A DNA stretch of 64,000 nucleotides from Urechis unicinctus. Lineage: Eukaryota > Annelida > Polychaeta > Xenopneusta > Urechidae. The stretch covers positions 48,333 through 112,332 of the forward strand of contig CM067349.1 in the NCBI GenBank assembly GCA_034190875.2, in the 5' to 3' direction. Positions 25,217-41,141 of the stretch are shown piece by piece. The translations under genes were made by a program, and so were the position numbers. Positions within the stretch are counted from its first letter, which is position 1; the number at the start of each line of letters is the position of its first letter. Under the pieces are notes generated by a model. It was not told the DNA's origin, made no database searches, and saw only the letters and a list, made by a program, of their open reading frames with translations.

Positions 25217-28200
25217 GTATATAGAGTGCGCTACCCAGACATCATAATCATATGTGTAAAGACTGCTCTACACTGACATAAAAGTCTGCTGTATAAAGAA
25301 TTTGGTACAATGCCATCATAGTCAACTGTGTAAAAACCGCGCAACACAGATATCATAGTCAGTTTTATGTAGATTTCGCTACGCTGACGACATAGTCAGT
25401 TGTATGTAGATTTCGCTACACTGACATTTTGTCGTCTATGCAAAAACTACTTTTCACTAACATGCTATTCAGCTGTATATAGAGTTCGCTACACTGACAT
25501 CTCATTCAGCTGTATATAAAGTTCGCTACACCGACATTATCGTCCGCTGTTGATCGAGTACCCTACACTGACATCATCGTCAGCTGTATATAGAGTACCC
25601 TACGTTGATATTTTTTATCATCTGTATATATAGTTCGCTACACTGATATCATCGTCTGCTTTATGCAGAGTTCACCACACTGACATCATCGTGTGCTGTA
25701 TATAGAGTTCACTTCATTGACATCTCAGTCAGCTGTATACAAAGTTCGATACACTAACATCATCGTCCACTGTTTATAGATTTCGCTACACTGACATCAT
25801 CGTTCGCAGTATGTAGAGTGCGCTACACAGACATCATAATCATATGTGTAAAGACTGCTCAACACTGACATAAAAGTCTGCTGCATGAAGAATTAGGTAC
25901 AATGCCATCATAGTCAACAGTGTAAAAACTGCGCTACGCAGACATCATAGTCAGTTGTATGTTGATTTCGCTACACTGATATTATAGTCGTCTATGCAAA
26001 AACTACTTTTCACTGACATGCTATTCAGCTGTATATAGAGATCGCTACACTGACATCATCGTGCGCTGTATTTAGAGTTCACTACATTGACATCATCGTG
26101 CGCTGTATATACAGTTCACTACATTGACATCATCGTGCGCTATATATATAGAGTTCACTACATTTACATCTCAGTCAACCGTTATATGAAGTTTGTTACG
26201 CTGACATCATCGTCCGCTGTATATAGAGTTGACATTGACATCTCAGTCCGCTGTATATAGAGTTCGCTACACTGACATCATCGTGCGCTGTATAAAATGT
26301 TCACTACACTGACATCATCGTCCGCTGTATATAGAGTTGACATTGACATCTCAGTCCGCTGTATATAGAGTTCACTACATTGACATCATTGTGCGCTGTA
26401 TATAGAGTTCACTACATTGACATCTCAGTCAGCTGTATAGAGAGTTCGCTAATCTGACATCATCGTCCGCTGTTGATCGAGTACCCTACACTGACATCAT
26501 CGTCCGCTGTATATAGAGAACACTTCGTTGATATTTTAGTCAGCTGTATATATAGTTCGCCACACTGACATCATCGTTCGCTGTATAAAATTTTCACTAC
26601 ATTGACATCATCGTCCGCTGTATATAGAGTTCAATACATGAACATCTCAGTCAGCTGTATATGAAGTTCGCTACGCTGACATCATCGTCCGCTGTATATA
26701 GAGTTTACATTGACATCTCAGTCAGCTGTATAGAGAGTTCGTTAATCTGACATCATCGTACGCTGTATATAGAGTTCACTATATTGACATTTCAGTCAGT
26801 TGTATATAGAGTTCGCTACACTGACATCATCGTCCGCTATATATAGAGTTCACCACACTGACATCATCGTGTGCTGTATATAGAGTTCACTACGCAGACA
26901 TCTCAGTCAGCTGTATATAGAGTACACTACGTTGACATCATCGTCCGCTGTATATAGAGTTCGCTACACTGACATCATCGTGCGCTGTATAAAATGTTCA
27001 CCACACTGACATCATCGTCCGCTGTATATAGAGTTAACTACATTGATATCTCTGTCAGCTGTATATGAAATTCGCTACGCTGACATCATCGTCCGCTGTA
27101 TAAAGAGTTCACTACATTGACATCTCAGTCAGATGTATTGAGAGTTCGCTAATCTAAATCATCGTCCGCTGTGTATATAGTTCACTACATTGACATTTCA
27201 GTCAGTTGTATATAGAGTTCGCTACACTGACATCATCGTCCGCTATATGTAGAGTTCACCACACTGACATCATAATGCGCTGTATATAGAGTTCACTACG
27301 CAGCATCTCAGTCTGCTGTATATAGAATACACTACGTTGACATCATCGTCCAATGTACATAGAGTTCGCTACACTGACATCATCGTGCGCTGTATATAGA
27401 GTTCACTTCATTGACATCTCAGTCAGCTGTATACAAAGTTCGATACACTAACATCATCGTCCACTGTTTATAGATTTCGCTACACTGACATCATCGTTCG
27501 CAGTATATAGAGTGCGCTACACAGACATCATAATCATATGTGTAAAGACTGCTCAACACTGACATAAAAGTCTGCTGCATGAAGAATTAGGTACAATGCC
27601 ATCATAGTCAACAGTGTAAAAACTGCGCTACGCAGACATCATAGCCAGTTGTATGTAGATTTCGCTACGCTGACGTCATAGTCAGTTGTATGTTGATTTC
27701 GCTACACTGATATTATAGTCGTCTATGCAAAAACTACTTTTCACTGACATGCTATTCAGCTGTATATAGAGATCGCTACACTGACATCATCGTGCGCTGT
27801 ATTTAGAGTTCACTACATTGACATCATCGTGCGCTGTATATACAGTTCACTACACTGACATCATCGTGCGCTATATATATAGAGTTCACTACATTTACAT
27901 CTCAGTCAACCGTTATATGAAGTTCGTTACGCTGACATCATCGTCCGCTGTATATAGAGTTGACATTGACATCTCAGTCCGCTGTATATAGAGTTCGCTA
28001 CACTGACATCATCGTGCGCTGCATAAAATGTTCACTACACTGACATCATCGTCCGCTGTATATAGAGTTCACTACATTGACATCATTGTGCGCTGTATAT
28101 AGAGTTCACAACATTGACATCTCAGTCAGCTGTATAGAGAGTTCGCTAATCTGACATCATCGTCCGCTGTTGATCGAGTATCCTACACTGACATCATCGT

Positions 28201-31200
28201 CCGCTGTATACAGAGAACACTTCGTTGATATTTTAGTCAGCTGTATATATAGTTCGCCACACTGACATCATCGTTCGCTGTATAAACTTTTCACTACATT
28301 GACATCATCGTCCGCTGTATATAGAGTTCAATACATGAACATCTCAGTCAGCTGTATATGAAGTTCGCTACGCTGACATCATCGTCCGCTGTATATAGAG
28401 TTTACATTGACATCTCAGTCAGCTGTATAGAGAGTTCGTTAATCTGACATCATCGTACGCTGTATATAGAGTTCACTATATTGACATTTCAGTCAGTTGT
28501 ATATGGAGTTCGCTACACTGACATCATCGTCAGCTATATGTAGAGTTCACCACACTGACATCATAATGCGCTGTATATAGAGTTCACTACGCAGACATCT
28601 CAGTCAGCTGTATATAGAGTACACTACGTTGACATCATCGTCCGCTGTATATAGAGTTCGCTACACTGACATCTTCGTGCGCTGTATAAAATGTTCACCA
28701 CACTGACATCATCTTCCGCTGTATATAGAGTTAACTACATTGATATCTCTGTCAGCTGTATATGAAATTCGCTACGCTGACATCATCGTCCGCTGTATAA
28801 AGAGTTCACTACATTGACATCTCAGTCAGATGTATTGAGAGTTCGCTAATCTAACATCATCGTCCGCTGTGTATATAGTTCACTACATTGACATTTCAGT
28901 CAGTTGTATATAGAGTTCGCTACACTGACATCATCGTCCGCTATATGTAGAGTTCACCACACTGACATCATAATGCGCTGTATATAGAGTTCACTACGCA
29001 GCATCTCAGTCTGCTGTATATAGAATACACTACGTTGACATCATCGTCCAATGTACATAGAGTTCGCTACACTGACATCATCGTGCGCTGTATATAGAGT
29101 TCACTTCATTGACATCTCAGTCAGCTGTATACAAAGTTCGATACACTAACATCATCGTCCACTGTTTATAGATTTCGCTACACTGATATCATCGTTCGCA
29201 GTATATAGAGTGCGCTACAAAGACATCATAATCATATGTGTAAAGACTGCTCAACACTGACATAAAAGTCTGCTGCATGAAGAATTAGGTACAATGCCAT
29301 CATAGTCAACAGTGTAAAAACTGCGCTACGCAGACATCATAGTCAGTTGTATGTAGATTTCGCTACGCTGACGTCATAGTCAGTTGTATGTTGATTTCGC
29401 TACACTGATATTATAGTCGTCTATGCAAAAACTACTTTTCACTGACATGCTATTCAGCTGTATATAGAGATCGCTACACTGACATCATCGTGCGCTGTAT
29501 TTAGAGTTCACTACATTGACATCATCGTGCGCTGTATATACAGTTCACTACACTGACATCATCGTGCGCTATATATATAGAGTTCACTACATTTACATCT
29601 CAGTCAACCGTTATATGAAGTTCGTTACGCTGACATCATCGTCCGCTGTATATAGAGTTGACATTGACATTTCAGTCAGTTGTATATAGAGTTCGCTACA
29701 CTGACATCATCGTCCGCTATATATAGAGTTCACCACACTGACATCATCGTGTGCTGTATATAGAGTTCACTACGCAGACATCTCAGTCAGCTGTATATAG
29801 AGTACACTACGTTGACATCATCGTCCGCTGTATATAGAGTTCGCTACACTGACATCATCGTGCGCTGTATAAAATGTTCACCACACTGACATCATCGTCC
29901 GCTGTATATAGAGTTAACTACATTGATATCTCTGTCAGCTGTATATGAAATTCGCTACGCTGACATCATCGTCCGCTGTATAAAGAGTTCACTACATTGA
30001 CATCTCAGTCAGATGTATTGAGAGTTCGCTAATCTAACATCATCGTCCGCTGTGTATATAGTTCACTACATTGACATTTCAGTCAGTTGTATATAGAGTT
30101 CGCTACACTGACATCATCGTCCGCTATATGTAGAGTTCACCACACTGACATCATAATGCGCTGTATATAGAGTTCACTACGCAGCATCTCAGTCTGCTGT
30201 ATATAGAATACACTACGTTGACATCATCGTCCAATGTACATAGAGTTCGCTACACTGACATCATCGTGCGCTGTATATAGAGTTCACTTCATTGACATCT
30301 CAGTCAGCTGTATACAAAGTTCGATACACTAACATCATCGTCCACTGTTTATAGATTTCGCTACACTGACATCATCGTTCGCAGTATATAGAGTGCGCTA
30401 CACAGACATCATAATCATATGTGTAAAGACTGCTCAACACTGACATAAAAGTCTGCTGCATGAAGAATTAGGTACAATGCCATCATAGTCAACAGTGTAA
30501 AAACTGCGCTACGCAGACATCATAGCCAGTTGTATGTAGATTTCGCTACGCTGACGTCATAGTCAGTTGTATGTTTGATTTCGCTACACTGATATATAGT
30601 CGTCTATGCAAAAAACTACTTTTCACTGACATGCTATTCAGCTGTATATAGAGATCGCTACACTGACATCATCGTGCGCTGTATTTAGAGTTCACTACAT
30701 TGACATCATCGTGCGCTGTATATACAGTTCACTACACTGACATCATCGTGCGCTATATATATAGAGTTCACTACATTTACATCTCAGTCAACCGTTATAT
30801 GAAGTTCGTTACGCTGACATCATCGTCCGCTGTATATAGAGTTGACATTGACATCTCAGTCCGCTGTATATAGAGTTCGCTACACTGACATCATCGTGCG
30901 CTGTATAAAATGTTCACCACACTGACATCATCGTCCGCTGTATATAGAGTTAACTACATTGATATCTCTGTCAGCTGTATATGAAATTCGCTACGCTGAC
31001 ATCATCGTCCGCTGTATAAAGAGTTCACTACATTGACATCTCAGTCAGATGTATTGAGAGTTCGCTAATCTAACATCATCGTCCGCTGTGTATATAGTTC
31101 ACTACATTGACATTTCAGTCAGTTGTATATAGAGTTCGCTACACTGACATCATCGTCCGCTATATGTAGAGTTCACCACACTGACATCATAATGCGCTGT

Positions 31201-34200
31201 ATATAGAGTTCACTACGCAGCATCTCAGTCTGCTGTATATAGAATACACTACGTTGACATCATCGTCCAATGTACATAGAGTTCGCTACACTGACATCAT
31301 CGTGCGCTGTATATAGAGTTCACTTCATTGACATCTCAGTCAGCTGTATACAAAGTTCGATACACTAACATCATCGTCCACTGTTTATAGATTTCGCTAC
31401 ACTGACATCATCGTTCGCAGTATATAGAGTGCGCTACACAGACATCATAATCATATGTGTAAAGACTGCTCAACACTGACATAAAAGTCTGCTGCATGAA
31501 GAATTAGGTACAATACCATCATAGTCAACAGTGTAAAAACTGCGCTACGCAGACATCATAGTCAGTTGTATGTTGATTTCGCTACACTGATATTATAGTC
31601 GTCTATGCAAAAACTACTTTTCACTGACATGCTATTCAGCTGTATATAGAGATCGCTACACTGACATCATCGTGCGCTGTATTTAGAGTTCACTACATTG
31701 ACATCATCGTGCGCTGTTTATACAGTTCACTACACTGACATCATCGTGCGCTATATATATAGAGTTCACTACATTTACATCTCAGTCAACCGTTATATGA
31801 AGTTCGTTACGCTGACATCATCGTCCGCTGTATATAGAGTTGACATTGACATCTCAGTCCGATGTATATAGAGTTCGCTACACTGACATCATCGTGCGCT
31901 GTATAAAATGTTCACCACACTGACATCATCGTCCGCTGTATATAGAGTTAACTACATTGATATCTCTGTCAGCTGTATATGAAATTCGCTACGCTGACAT
32001 CATCGTCCGCTGTATAAAGAGTTCACTACATTGACATCTCAGTCAGATGTATTGAGAGTTCGCTAATCTAACATCATCGTCCGCTGTGTATATAGTTCAC
32101 TACATTGACATTTCAGTCAGTTGTATATAGAGTTCGCTACACTGACATCATCGTCCGCTATATGTAGAGTTCACTTCATTGACATCTCAGTCAGCTGTAT
32201 ACAAAGTTCGATACACTAACATCATCGTCCACTGTTTATAGATTTCGCTACACTGACATCATCGTTCGCAGTATATAGAGTGCGCTACACAGACATCATA
32301 ATCATATGTGTAAAGACTGCTCAACACTGACATAAAAGTCTGCTGCATGAAGAATTAGGTACAATACCATCATAGTCAACAGTGTAAAAACTGCGCTACG
32401 CAGACATCATAGTCAGTTGTATGTTGATTTCGCTACACTGATATTATAGTCGTCTATGCAAAAACTACTTTTCACTGACATGCTATTCAGCTGTATATAG
32501 AGATCGCTACACTGACATCATCGTGCGCTGTATTTAGAGTTCACTACATTGACATCATCGTGCGCTGTTTATACAGTTCACTACACTGACATCATCGTGC
32601 GCTATATATATAGAGTTCACTACATTTACATCTCAGTCAACCGTTATATGAAGTTCGTTACGCTGACATCATCGTCCGCTGTATATAGAGTTGACATTGA
32701 CATCTCAGTCCGATGTATATAGAGTTCGCTACACTGACATCATCGTCAGCTATATGTAGAGTTCACCACACTGACATCATAATGCGCTGTATATAGAGTT
32801 CACTACGCAGACATCTCAGTCAGCTGTATATAGAGTACACTACGTTGAAATCATCGTCCGCTGTATATAGAGTTCGCTACACTGACATCATCGTGCGCTG
32901 TATAAAATGTTCACCACACTGACATCATCGTCCGCTGTATATAGAGTTAACTACATTGATATCTCTGTCAGCTGTATATGAAATTCGCTACGCTGACATC
33001 ATCGTCCGCTGTATAAAGAGTTCACTACATTGACATCTCAGTCAGATGTATTGAGAGTTCGCTAATCTAACATCATCGTCCGCTGTGTATATAGTTCACT
33101 ACATTGACATTTCAGTCAGTTGTATATAGAGTTCGCTACACTGACATCATCGTCCGCTATATGTAGAGTTCACCACACTGACATCATAATGCGCTGTATA
33201 TAGAGTTCACTACGCAGCATCTCAGTCTGCTGTATATAGAATACACTACGTTGACATCATCGTCCAATGTACATAGAGTTCGCTACACTGACATCATCGT
33301 GCGCTGTATATAGAGTTCACTTCATTGACATCTCAGTCAGCTGTATACAAAGTTCGATACACTAACATCATCGTCCACTGTTTATAGATTTCGCTACACT
33401 GACATCATCGTTCGCAGTATATAGAGTGCGCTACACAGACATCATAATCATATGTGTAAAGACTGCTCAACACTGACATAAAAGTCTGCTGCATGACGAA
33501 TTAGGTACAATGCCATCATAGTCAACAGTGTAAAAACTGCGCTACGCAGACATCATAGTCAGTTGTATGTTGATTTCGCTACACTGATATTATAGTCGTC
33601 TATGCAAAAACTACTTTTCACTGACATGCTATTCAGCTGTATATAGAGATCGCTACACTGACATCATCGTGCGCTGTATTTAGAGTTCACTACATTGACA
33701 TCATCGTGCGCTGTATATACAGTTCACTACATTGACATCATCGTGCGCTATATATATAGAGTTCACTACATTTACATCTCAGTCAACCGTTATATGAAGT
33801 TTGTTACGCTGACATCATCGTCCCGCTGTATATAGAGTTGACATTGACATCTCAGTCCGCTGTATATAGAGTTCGCTACACTGACATCATCGTGCGCTGT
33901 ATAAAATGTTCACTACACTGACATCATCGTCCGCTGTATATAGAGTTGACATTGACATCTCAGTCCGCTGTATATAGAGTTCACTACATTGACATCATTG
34001 TGCGCTGTATATAGAGTTCACTACATTGACATCTCAGTCAGCTGTATAGAGAGTTCGCTAATCTGACATCATCGTCTGCTGTTGATCGAGTACCTTACAC
34101 TGACATCATCGTCCGCTGTATATAGAGAACACTTCGTTGATATTTTAGTCAGCTGTATATATAGTTCGCCACACTGACATCATCGTTCGCTGTATAAAAT

Positions 34201-35112
34201 TTTCACTACATTGACATCATCGTCCGCTGTATATAGAGTTCAATACATGAACATCTCAGTCAGCTGTATATGAAGTTCGCTACGCTGACATCATCGTCCG
34301 CTGTATATAGAGTTTACATTGACATCTCAGTCAGCTGTATAGAGAGTTCGTTAATCTGACATCATCGTACGCTGTATATAGAGTTCACTATATTGACATT
34401 TCAGTCAGTTGTATATAGAGTTCGCTACACTGACATCATCGTCCGCTATATATAGAGTTCACCACACTGACATCATCGTGTGCTGTATATAGAGTTCACT
34501 ACGCAGACATCTCAGTCAGCTGTATATAGAGTACACTACGTTGACATCATCGTCCGCTGTATATAGAGTTCGCTACACTGACATCATCGTGCGCTGTATA
34601 AAATGTTCACCACACTGACATCATCGTCCGCTGTATATAGAGTTAACTACATTGATATCTCTGTCAGCTGTATATGAAATTCGCTACGCTGACATCATCG
34701 TCCGCTGTATAAAGAGTTCACTACATTGACATCTCAGTCAGATGTATTGAGAGTTCGCTAATCTAACATCATCGTCCGCTGTGTATATAGTTCACTACAT
34801 TGACATTTCAGTCAGTTGTATATAGAGTTCGCTACACTGACATCATCGTCCGCTATATGTAGAGTTCACCACACTGACATCATAATGCGCTGTATATAGA
34901 GTTCACTACGCAGCATCTCAGTCTGCTGTATATAGAATACACTACGTTGACATCATCGTCCAATGTACATAGAGTTCGCTACACTGACATCATCGTGCGC
35001 TGTATATAGAGTTCACTTCATTGACATCTCAGTCAGCTGTATACAAAGTTCGATACACTAACATCATCGTCCACTGTTTATAGATTTCGCTACACTGACA
35101 TCATCGTTCGCA
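25217..35112 (+). repeat. Satellite subregion 3: central homogenised blocks
   Basis: Cassette-to-cassette spacing is 0.59-1.73 kb. Blocks share private variants such as GTATACAAAGTTCGATAC, CACTGTTTATAGATTTCGC, GTCAACAGTGTAAAAACTGC, TATATATATAGAGTTC and CAGTCAACCGTTATATGAAG. Length differences between blocks are explained by gain or loss of whole monomers. Divergence between copies is only a few bases per kilobase by eye, much lower than in subregion 1. Confidence 0.8.
25809..27725 (+). repeat. Block shared with 33417-35335
   Basis: Both begin with a six-monomer cassette and carry the same rare changes: CTACATTGACATCATCGTG where other copies have CTACACTG, before GCTATATATATAG; GAAGTTTGTTACG where others have GTTCGTTACG; and a repeated GAGTTGACATTGACATCTC pair. 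Spacing to the next cassette is 1731 and 1733 bases between marker monomers. They are about 7.6 kb apart with different neighbours on the right. Confidence 0.8.
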
Positions 35113-38100
35113 GTATATAGAGTGCGCTACACAGACATCATAATCATATGTGTAAAGACTGCTCAACACTGACATAAAAGTCTGCTGCATGAAGAATTAG
35201 GTACAATGCCATCATAGTCAACAGTGTAAAAACTGCGCTACGCAGACATCATAGCCAGTTGTATGTAGATTTCGCTACGCTGACGTCATAGTCAGTTGTA
35301 TGTTGATTTCGCTACACTGATATTATAGTCGTCTATGCAAAAACTACTTTTCACTGACATGCTATTCAGCTGTATATAGAGATCGCTACACTGACATCAT
35401 CGTGCGCTGTATTTAGAGTTCACTACATTGACATCATCGTGCGCTGTATATACAGTTCACTACACTGACATCATCGTGCGCTATATATATAGAGTTCACT
35501 ACATTTACATCTCAGTCAACCGTTATATGAAGTTCGTTACGCTGACATCATCGTCCGCTGTATATAGAGTTGACATTGACATCTCAGTCCGCTGTATATA
35601 GAGTTCGCTACACTGACATCATCTTCAGCTATATGTAGAGTTCACCACACTGACATCATAATGCGCTGTATATAGAGTTCACTACGCAGACATCTCAGTC
35701 AGCTGTATATAGAGTACACTACGTTGACATCATCGTCCGCTGTATATAGAGTTCGCTACACTGACATCATCGTGCGCTGTATAAAATGTTCACCACACTG
35801 ACATCATCGTCCGCTGTATATAGAGTTAACTACATTGATATCTCTGTCAGCTGTATATGAAATTCGCTACGCTGACATCATCGTCCGCTGTATAAAGAGT
35901 TCACTACATTGACATCTCAGTCAGATGTATTGAGAGTTCGCTAATCTAACATCATCGTCCGCTGTGTATATAGTTCACTACATTGACATTTCAGTCAGTT
36001 GTATATAGAGTTCGCTACACTGACATCATCGTCCGCTATATGTAGAGTTCACCACACTGACATCATAATGCGCTGTATATAGAGTTCACTACGCAGACAT
36101 CTCAGTCAGCTGTATATAGAATACACTACGTTGACATCATCGTCCAATGTACATAGAGTTCGCTACACTGACATCATCGTGCGCTGTATATAGAGTTCAC
36201 TTCATTGACATCTCAGTCAGCTGTATACAAAGTTCGATACACTAACATCATCGTCCACTGTTTATAGATTTCGCTACACTGACATCATCGTTCGCAGTAT
36301 ATAGAGTGCGCTACACAGACATCATAATCATATGTGTAAAGACTGCTCAACACTGACATAAAAGTCTGCTGCATGAAGAATTAGGTACAATGCCATCATA
36401 GTCAACAGTGTAAAAACTGCGCTACGCAGATATCATAGGCAGTTGTATGTAGATTTCGCTATGCTGACGTCATAGTCAGTTGTATGTAGATTTCGCTACG
36501 CTGACGTCATAGTCAGTTGTATGTTGATTTCGCTACACTGATATTATAGTCGTCTATGCAAAAACTACTTTTCACTGACATGCTATTCAGCTGTATATAG
36601 AGATCGCTACACTGACATCATCGTGCGCTGTATTTAGAGTTCACTACATTGACATCATCGTGCGCTGTATATACAGTTCACTACACTGACATCATCGTGC
36701 GCTATATATATAGAGTTCACTACATTTACATCTCAGTCAACCGTTATATGAAGTTCGTTACGCTGACATCATCGTCCGCTGTATATAGAGTTGACATTGA
36801 CATCTCAGTCCGCTGTATATAGAGTTCGCTACACTGACATCATCGTCAGCTATATGTAGAGTTCACCACACTGACATCATAATGCGCTGTATATAGAGTT
36901 TACTACGCAGACATCTCAGTCAGCGGTATATATAGTACACTACGTTGACATCATCGTCCGCTGTATATAGAGTTCGCTACACTGACATCATCGTGCGCTG
37001 TATAAAATGTTCACCACACTGACATCATCGTCCGCTGTATATAGAGTTAACTACATTGATATCTCTGTCAGCTGTATATGAAATTCGCTACGCTGACATC
37101 ATCGTCCGCTGTATAAAGAGTTCAATACATGAACATCTCAGTCAGCTGTATATGAAGTTCGCTACGCTGACATCATCGTCCGCTGTATATAGAGTTTACA
37201 TTGACATCTCAGTCAGCTGTATAGAGAGTTCGTTAATCTGACATCATCGTACGCTGTATATAGAGTTCACTATATTGACATTTCAGTCAGTTGTATATAG
37301 AGTTCGCTACACTGACATCATCGTCCGCTATATATAGAGTTCACCACACTGACATCATCGTGTGCTGTATATAGAGTTCACTACGCAGACATCTCAGTCA
37401 GCTGTATATAGAGTACACTACGTTGACATCATCGTGCGCTGTATAAAATGTTCACCACACTGACATCATCGTCCGCTGTATATAGAGTTAACTACATTGA
37501 TATCTCTGTCAGCTGTATATGAAATTCGCTACGCTGACATCATCGTACGCTGTATATAGAGTTCACTATATTGACATCTCAGTCCGCTGTATATAGAGTT
37601 CGCTACACTGACATCATCGTCAGCTATATGTAGAGTTCACCACACTGACATCATAATGCGCTGTATATAGAGTTCACTACGCAGACATCTCAGTCAGCTG
37701 TATATAGAGTACACTACGTTGACATCATCGTCCGCTGTATATAGAGTTCGCTACACTGACATCATCGTGCGCTGTATAAAATGTTCACCACACTGACATC
37801 ATCGTCCGCTGTATATAGAGTTAACTACATAGATATCTCTGTCAGCTGTATATGAAATTCGCTACGCTGACATCATCGTCCGCTGTATAAAGAGTTCACT
37901 ACATTGACATCTCAGTCAGATGTATTGAGAGTTCGCTAATCTAACATCATCGTCCGCTGTGTATATAGTTCACTACATTGACATTTCAGTCAGTTGTATA
38001 TAGAGTTCGCTACACTGACATCATCGTCCGCTATATGTAGAGTTCACCACACTGACATCATAATGCGCTGTATATAGAGTTCACTACGCAGCATCTCAGT

Positions 38101-41100
38101 CTGCTGTATATAGAATACACTACGTTGACATCATCGTCCAATGTACATAGAGTTCGCTACACTGACATCATCGTGCGCTGTATATAGAGTTCACTTCATT
38201 GACATCTCAGTCAGCTGTATACAAAGTTCGATACACTAACATCATCGTCCACTGTTTATAGATTTCGCTACACTGACATCATCGTTCGCAGTATATAGAG
38301 TGCGCTACACAGACATCATAATCATATGTGTAAAGACTGCTCAACACTGACATAAAAGTCTGCTGCATGAAGAATTAGGTACAATGCCATCATAGTCAAC
38401 AGTGTAAAAACTGCGCTACGCAGACATCATAGCCAGTTGTATGTAGATTTCGCTACGCTGACGTCATAGTCAGTTGTATGTTGATTTCGCTACACTGATA
38501 TTATAGTCGTCTATGCAAAAACTACTTTTCACTGACATGCTATTCAGCTGTATATAGAGATCGCTACACTGACATCATCGTGCGCTGTATTTAGAGTTCA
38601 CTACATTGACATCATCGTGCGCTGTATATACAGTTCACTACACTGACATCATCGTGCGCTATATATATAGAGTTCACTACATTTACATCTCAGTCAACCG
38701 TTATATGAAGTTCGTTACGCTGACATCATCGTCCGCTGTATATAGAGTTGACATTGACATCTCAGTCCGCTGTATATAGAGTTCGCTACACTGACATCAT
38801 CGTCAGCTATATGTAGAGTTCACCACACTGACATCATAATGCGCTGTATATAGAGTTCACTACGCAGACATCTCAGTCAGCTGTATATAGAGTACACTAC
38901 GTTGACATCATCGTCCGCTGTATATAGAGTTCGCTACACTGACATCATCGTGCGCTGTATAAAATGTTCACCACACTGACATCATCGTCCGCTGTATATA
39001 GAGTTAACTACATTGATATCTCTGTCAGCTGTATATGAAATTCGCTACGCTGACATCATCGTCCGCTGTATAAGAGTTCACTACATTGACATCTCAGTCA
39101 GATGTATTGAGAGTTCGCTAATCTAACATCATCGTCCGCTGTGTATATAGTTCACTACATTGACATTTCAGTCAGTTGTATATAGAGTTCGCTACACTGA
39201 CATCATCGTCCGCTATATGTAGAGTTCACCACACTGACATCATAATGCGCTGTATATAGAGTTCACTACGCAGACATCTCAGTCAGCTGTATATAGAATA
39301 CACTACGTTGACATCATCGTCCAATGTACATAGAGTTCGCTACACTGACATCATCGTGCGCTGTATATAGAGTTCACTTCATTGACATCTCAGTCAGCTG
39401 TATACAAAGTTCGATACACTAACATCATCGTCCACTGTTTATAGATTTCGCTACACTGACATCATCGTTCGCAGTATATAGAGTGCGCTACACAGACATC
39501 ATAATCATATGTGTAAAGACTGCTCAACACTGACATAAAAGTCTGCTGCATGAAGAATTAGGTACAATGCCATCATAGTCAACAGTGTAAAAACTGCGCT
39601 ACGCAGATATCATAGGCAGTTGTATGTAGATTTCGCTATGCTGACGTCATAGTCAGTTGTATGTAGATTTCGTTACGCTACGCTGACGTCATAGTCAGTT
39701 GTATGTTGATTTCGCTACACTGATATTATAGTCGTCTATGCAAAAACTACTTTTCACTGACATGCTATTCAGCTGTATATAGAGATCGCTACACTGACAT
39801 CATCGTGCGCTGTATTTAGAGTTCACTACATTGACATCATCGTGCGCTGTATATACAGTTCACTACACTGACATCATCGTGCGCTATATATATAGAGTTC
39901 ACTACATTTACATCTCAGTCAACCGTTATATGAAGTTCGTTACGCTGACATCATCGTCCGCTGTATATAGAGTTGACATTGACATCTCAGTCCGCTGTAT
40001 ATAGAGTTCGCTACACTGACATCATCGTCAGCTATATGTAGAGTTCACCACACTGACATCATAATGCGCTGTATATAGAGTTTACTACGCAGACATCTCA
40101 GTCAGCGCGGTATATATAGTACACTACGTTGACATCATCGTCCGCTGTATATAGAGTTCGCTACACTGACATCATCGTGCGCTGTATAAAATGTTCACCA
40201 CACTGACATCATCGTCCGCTGTATATAGAGTTAACTACATTGATATCTCTGTCAGCTGTATATGAAATTCGCTACGCTGACATCATCGTCCGCTGTATAA
40301 AGAGTTCAATACATGAACATCTCAGTCAGCTGTATATGAAGTTCGCTACGCTGACATCATCGTCCGCTGTATATAGAGTTTACATTGACATCTCAGTCAG
40401 CTGTATAGAGAGTTCGTTAATCTGACATCATCGTACGCTGTATATAGAGTTCACTATATTGACATTTCAGTCAGTTGTATATAGAGTTCGCTACACTGAC
40501 ATCATCGTCCGCTATATATAGAGTTCACCACACTGACATCATCGTGTGCTGTATATAGAGTTCACTACGCAGACATCTCAGTCAGCTGTATATAGAGTAC
40601 ACTACGTTGACATCATCGTGCGCTGTATAAAATGTTCACCACACTGACATCATCGTCCGCTGTATATAGAGTTAACTACATTGATATCTCTGTCAGCTGT
40701 ATATGAAATTCGCTACGCTGACATCATCGTCCGCTGTATAAAGAGTTCACTACATTGACATCTCAGTCAGATGTATTGAGAGTTCGCTAATCTAACATCA
40801 TCGTCCGCTGTGTATATAGTTCACTACATTGACATTTCAGTCAGTTGTATATAGAGTTCGCTACACTGACATCATCGTCCGCTATATGTAGAGTTCACCA
40901 CATTGACATCATAATGCGCTGTATATAGAGTTCACTACGCAGCATCTCAGTCTGCTGTATATAGAATACACTACGTTGACATCATCGTCCAATGTACATA
41001 GAGTTCGCTACACTGACATCATCGTCCGCTGTATATAGAGTTCACTTCATTGACATCTCAGTCAGCTGTATACAAAGTTCGATACACTAACATCATCGTC

Positions 41101-41141
41101 CACTGTTTATAGATTTCGCTACACTGACATCATCGTTCGCA
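35113..41141 (+). repeat. Tandem 3.18-kb superblock, second copy shortened
   Basis: 35113-38290 and 38291-41141 are tandem copies. Each holds a seven-monomer and an eight-monomer cassette. An identical 61-codon chance open frame sits at 37056-37241 and 40240-40425, 3184 bases apart, showing how alike they are. The first copy has about 330 extra bases near 37550-37880, a local duplication of neighbouring monomers. The second eight-monomer cassette has a 5-base insertion (GTTACGCTACGCTG near 39670). Confidence 0.85.

Noticed and set aside
37056..37241. Open frames inside the satellite (also 40240-40425, 47901-48110, 50287-50616, 53552-53746, 54350-54589)
   Set aside because: The encoded peptides are repeats of the monomer read in successive frames (37 is 1 more than a multiple of 3), they end at the recurrent TAG in TATATAGAG, and several lie in the zones of doubtful quality.
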